Positions 61,857 through 64,000 of a stretch of DNA of 64,000 bases are shown here, piece after piece. Each line of letters opens with the position of its first letter. Position 1 is the first letter of the stretch. Source of the stretch: Streptomyces formicae (GTDB lineage Bacteria > Actinomycetota > Actinomycetes > Streptomycetales > Streptomycetaceae); assembly GCF_002556545.1 (NCBI RefSeq), contig NZ_CP022685.1, forward strand, positions 5,000,001-5,064,000, in the 5' to 3' direction. The notes below the pieces were generated by a model. The model was not told the DNA's origin. It saw only the letters and a program-made list of their open reading frames with translations, and did not search any database. The position numbers and the translations under genes were made by a program.

Positions 61857-62390
61857 TTAGGGCAACGGCGAAGGCGGCCGTAACCACCCCTCCTTGGCGG
61901 GGTCGAACTCGCCGAGCTTCGTCCAGTCCCACGCCTGCAGCACCTCCCGCCCCTGGGTGTCGTCCTGTTTGATGACGGCGACGACGACATCGGCGGTGTG
62001 CCGGGTGAGCAGCAGGGTCCGCAGCCGGGTCGCGATGCCCGCGCCGCGCTGGGCGGGCGCCACCATGAGCTCGCTGAGCAGGAACACCCGCCCGGACGCG
62101 GTCTGTTCCTCGATCCCGGCGGGCAGGATGCCGCGGAACCCCTCCCACCAGTCGCTGTCGCGCGCGGCGCGGTACCCGTAGAGGCACCCGACGAGACCGG
62201 CCGAGTCGGCGACGACCATGTCGAAGTCGGGCTGCTGCACGTCGTGTTCGAAGCGCCGCAGGAATCCCCGCCGGTCGCTGTACTCGGCGCCTTCCCTGCC
62301 CCGATAGGCCTCTACGTAGAGGCTGGCCACGGACTCGCGCTGCTGTTCCGCCTGCCACCGGCTCAGCCGCCGCAAGAACACCTCTGCCAT
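61857..62390 (-). CDS. GNAT-family N-acetyltransferase
   Basis: 177 residues. Acetyl-CoA loop AQRGAGIATRLRTLLLTRHT near 120 with R/Q-x-x-G-x-G/A, preceded by VFLLSELMVAP, and the strand VVAVIKQDDTQGREVLQAWD. N-terminal FLRRFEHDVQQPDFDMVVAD is usual for the GNAT fold. The acyl acceptor is unknown (amine of a drug, peptide or small metabolite). ATG at 62390. It is the downstream partner of nothing obvious; the alpha/beta hydrolase upstream on the same strand is 141 bp away. Confidence 0.85.
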   Translation of the reverse strand: MAEVFLRRLSRWQAEQQRESVASLYVEAYRGREGAEYSDRRGFLRRFEHDVQQPDFDMVVADSAGLVGCLYGYRAARDSDWWEGFRGILPAGIEEQTASGRVFLLSELMVAPAQRGAGIATRLRTLLLTRHTADVVVAVIKQDDTQGREVLQAWDWTKLGEFDPAKEGWLRPPSPLP

Positions 62391-62530
62391 GTGCGCCTCC
62401 CGCCCGGCCCCCGCTGGGGACCCCCCGTACACCTTGGACTCCGCATGGTGACAGCACGGAACACCGAGCGGAACGGGGCGTCGCCGCCAGTTCTCTGGGC
62501 CCGCCGCGGGACGGGCCGCCCGGACCCGGC

Positions 62531-63499
62531 CTACTTGGATTCGACCCGGCCGAGCGGGTCGGGTCCCGCGGCCAGCGCGTCCCGCGCGATCTGCCAGGCC
62601 CGATCTCCCGGATAGAGCTCGCTGCGCAGGTAGGCGCAGGTGAGCCGCCCGACCGCGGCGACCCGCTCGGGGTTCTCGTCGGTGGTCTCCGCGACGTCGT
62701 ACCCGGAGATCCCGCCGAGCCCGTGTCCGGCGTCGAACAGCGTGAGCAGGGACTTGGGCCCCGGGGCGAGTACGTAGGGATCCGTGTGCCAATCAGGGCC
62801 CTTGACCGTCAGGAAGGCGGAGGCGTCCTGGTCCCCCGCGACGACGAGCGTGGGCGTCGTCATCGTGGAGAAGTCCGAGGTCAGGAAGAAGGAGTAGGTC
62901 TCCGCCGTGAACTCGGTGAGGGCGTCGCCGCCGCGTCCCGGTGCGGCGAGCAGCACGCCCGCCGTGATCCGGGGCTCCGCCAGGTCCACTTCCTTCCCGT
63001 CGAACGGATCGGTGAGCCTCGCGCCGAGCAGCAGGCTCGCGGTGTGCCCGCCCATCGAGTGCCCGGCCACGGCGACCCGGCCGTGGTCGATACGGCCGCG
63101 GAGCTGCGGGACGGCGTCCTCGACCGCGTCGAGCCCGTCGAGGACGCGCTTCATGTCCTCGGCCCGGGTGCGCCAGTGCGGCGCGGCGCCGGCGTCGGTG
63201 TCGGGGGCCGGATCCAGCGTCCTGGAGTCCAGGTGGGTGGGTTGGATCACGACGAAGCCGTGTGCGGCCCAGTAGGTGGCGAGCGGGGCGTAGCCGTTCA
63301 GGGAGGAGAGGTTGTTCGAGGGGCCGAGGCCGTGCGAGAGGAGGATGACCGGCAGGTCGCTCCCGGTCACCGGGGCGGAGACCCGCACCTGAAGGTCGAC
63401 GGCGCGGCCGGGTGCGGGCAGCACGACGGGGCTGACCGAGAGGACCGGGGCGGTGGCGTCGGCGGTGGCGACGTCGGCGGTGTACGTGGGTTCACTCAT
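62531..63499 (-). CDS. Alpha/beta hydrolase (chlorophyllase/PAF-acetylhydrolase-like)
   Basis: 322 residues. Early strands lead to ILLSHGLGPSNNLSSLNGYA (oxyanion region), nucleophile elbow VAVAGHSMGGHTASLLLG with Ser near 160, the Asp in TLVVAGDQDASAF and a His in LFDAGHGLGGISG. No signal peptide. Family is large and mostly esterases or dienelactone hydrolases; the substrate is unknown. ATG at 63499. It is divergent from a TetR-type gene across a 124-bp gap with a perfect inverted repeat at 63562-63578, so it is the likely target of that regulator. Confidence 0.86.
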   Translation of the reverse strand: MSEPTYTADVATADATAPVLSVSPVVLPAPGRAVDLQVRVSAPVTGSDLPVILLSHGLGPSNNLSSLNGYAPLATYWAAHGFVVIQPTHLDSRTLDPAPDTDAGAAPHWRTRAEDMKRVLDGLDAVEDAVPQLRGRIDHGRVAVAGHSMGGHTASLLLGARLTDPFDGKEVDLAEPRITAGVLLAAPGRGGDALTEFTAETYSFFLTSDFSTMTTPTLVVAGDQDASAFLTVKGPDWHTDPYVLAPGPKSLLTLFDAGHGLGGISGYDVAETTDENPERVAAVGRLTCAYLRSELYPGDRAWQIARDALAAGPDPLGRVESK

Positions 63500-63561
63500 G
63501 GCGGGAATCCCCTTCGATGGCCTCGGCTACCCTGAAACTGGATCGCCGTTCCACTTACGAT

Positions 63562-63578
63562 ACGGATCGCTGATCCGT
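63562..63578. promoter_or_regulatory. Operator-like inverted repeat between hydrolase and TetR genes
   Basis: ACGGATC-GCT-GATCCGT, two perfect 7-bp arms with a 3-bp spacer, 63 bp before the hydrolase start and 46 bp before the TetR start. Typical for TetR-family dimers and for mutual control. Confidence 0.75.
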
Positions 63579-63623
63579 TTAGTCAACGGTCCACGGGGCC
63601 GATCAGTGAAGGGAAGGGAGGGC

Positions 63624-64000
63624 ATGGTGTCCACGCCGGAGAGCCAGCCCGAAAAAACGTCCGCCCGCGGCAAGCGGGCGGACGCGGTGCGCAATCAGCA
63701 GGTTCTGCTCGACGCGGCCGGGGAGGTGTTCGTGACCTCCGGGATCGACGCGCCGATCCGCGAGATCGCGGCCAAGGCGGGGGTCGGCCTGGGGACGCTC
63801 TACCGCCACTTCCCGACGAGGGCGGACCTCGTCACCGCCGTCTACCGCCACCAGATCGAGGCGTGCGCGGAGGCGGGCCCGAAGCTGCTGGCCGAAGCCG
63901 ACCTGCCGTTCGACGCGCTACGACAGTGGATCGACCTCTTCGTCGACTTCCTGGTCACCAAGCACGGGCTCGCCGACGCCCTGCAGTCCGAAAGCGAGCG
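63624..64000 (+). CDS. TetR-family transcriptional regulator (3' end missing)
   Basis: At least 125 residues visible; the frame is open to the window end. TetR helix-turn-helix at about residues 20-66: RNQQVLLDAAGEVFVTSGID, APIREIAAKAGVGLGTLYRH, FPTRADLVTAVYRHQIEACA, then the ligand-domain start (LRQWIDLFVDFLVTKHGLAD). ATG at 63624 (GGGAAGGGAGGG site). Divergent from the alpha/beta hydrolase with a perfect inverted repeat between. Ligand unknown. Confidence 0.9.
   Translation, partial: MVSTPESQPEKTSARGKRADAVRNQQVLLDAAGEVFVTSGIDAPIREIAAKAGVGLGTLYRHFPTRADLVTAVYRHQIEACAEAGPKLLAEADLPFDALRQWIDLFVDFLVTKHGLADALQSESE

Overview
The window reads as a Streptomyces chromosomal core segment. It is very GC-rich with strong third-position G/C, and GTG and TTG starts are common. 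The gene content is typically actinomycete: dnaK-operon tail with hspR, kynurenine genes, SLATT-ybaB-recR, lysC-asd and a SigE-type sigma factor. The order of landmarks (grpE-dnaJ-hspR, clpB, speE, pyrE, fba, kynA-kynU, purA, recR, lysC-asd) matches what I remember of the Streptomyces coelicolor core, though I could not run a comparison. I recognise no rRNA, tRNA, CRISPR array, insertion sequence or prophage.

Layout. 1-2.4 kb: end of the heat-shock operon (grpE, dnaJ, hspR) with a strong terminator. 2.4-7.3 kb: an accessory-looking island with three tandem LuxR-type regulators of one family, facing a small secreted-looking peptide gene that overlaps a degenerate Rieske-like gene. This is the best candidate here for an undescribed system. 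7.3-11.3 kb: clpB behind a perfect HspR operator (HAIR), a divergent flavin/F420-type oxidoreductase and a YbjN protein. 11-22 kb: housekeeping metabolism (GT-C mannosyltransferase, aminotransferase, DUF2617 and spermidine synthase, CoxG-like protein, aldose epimerase, pyrE, fba, DUF3151, old yellow enzyme). 22-26 kb: tryptophan to anthranilate (kynA, kynU, probable formamidase). 26-33 kb: two-component system, P450, ABC-2 exporter with a divergent GbsR/MarR repressor, lipid-kinase-like gene. 33-41.5 kb: purA, a membrane-tethered PstS-like protein, a Ser/Thr kinase, MarR + DJ-1, and a DUF4956-VTC (polyphosphate-type) pair. 41.5-50.6 kb: OmpR-type two-component system, class III aminotransferase, GntR, a GT2::GT-C fusion, SLATT protein. 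50.8-64 kb: ybaB-recR, globin, lysC (with an internal beta-subunit start), asd, sigma factor with a probable membrane regulator, SURF1, S9 peptidase, methyltransferase, GNAT, and an alpha/beta hydrolase facing a TetR gene cut by the window end.

Regulation visible directly in sequence: the HAIR operator before clpB; inverted-repeat operators between the ABC exporter and GbsR and between the hydrolase and TetR; paired direct repeats before the DJ-1/MarR operon; a 17+17 bp inverted repeat before GntR; duplicated promoter blocks of two LuxR paralogues; and several strong terminators. Two dispersed intergenic repeat families, one forming a perfect 58-bp palindrome, lie between genes. Two genes (speE, ybaB) have short tandem duplications crossing their stop codons.
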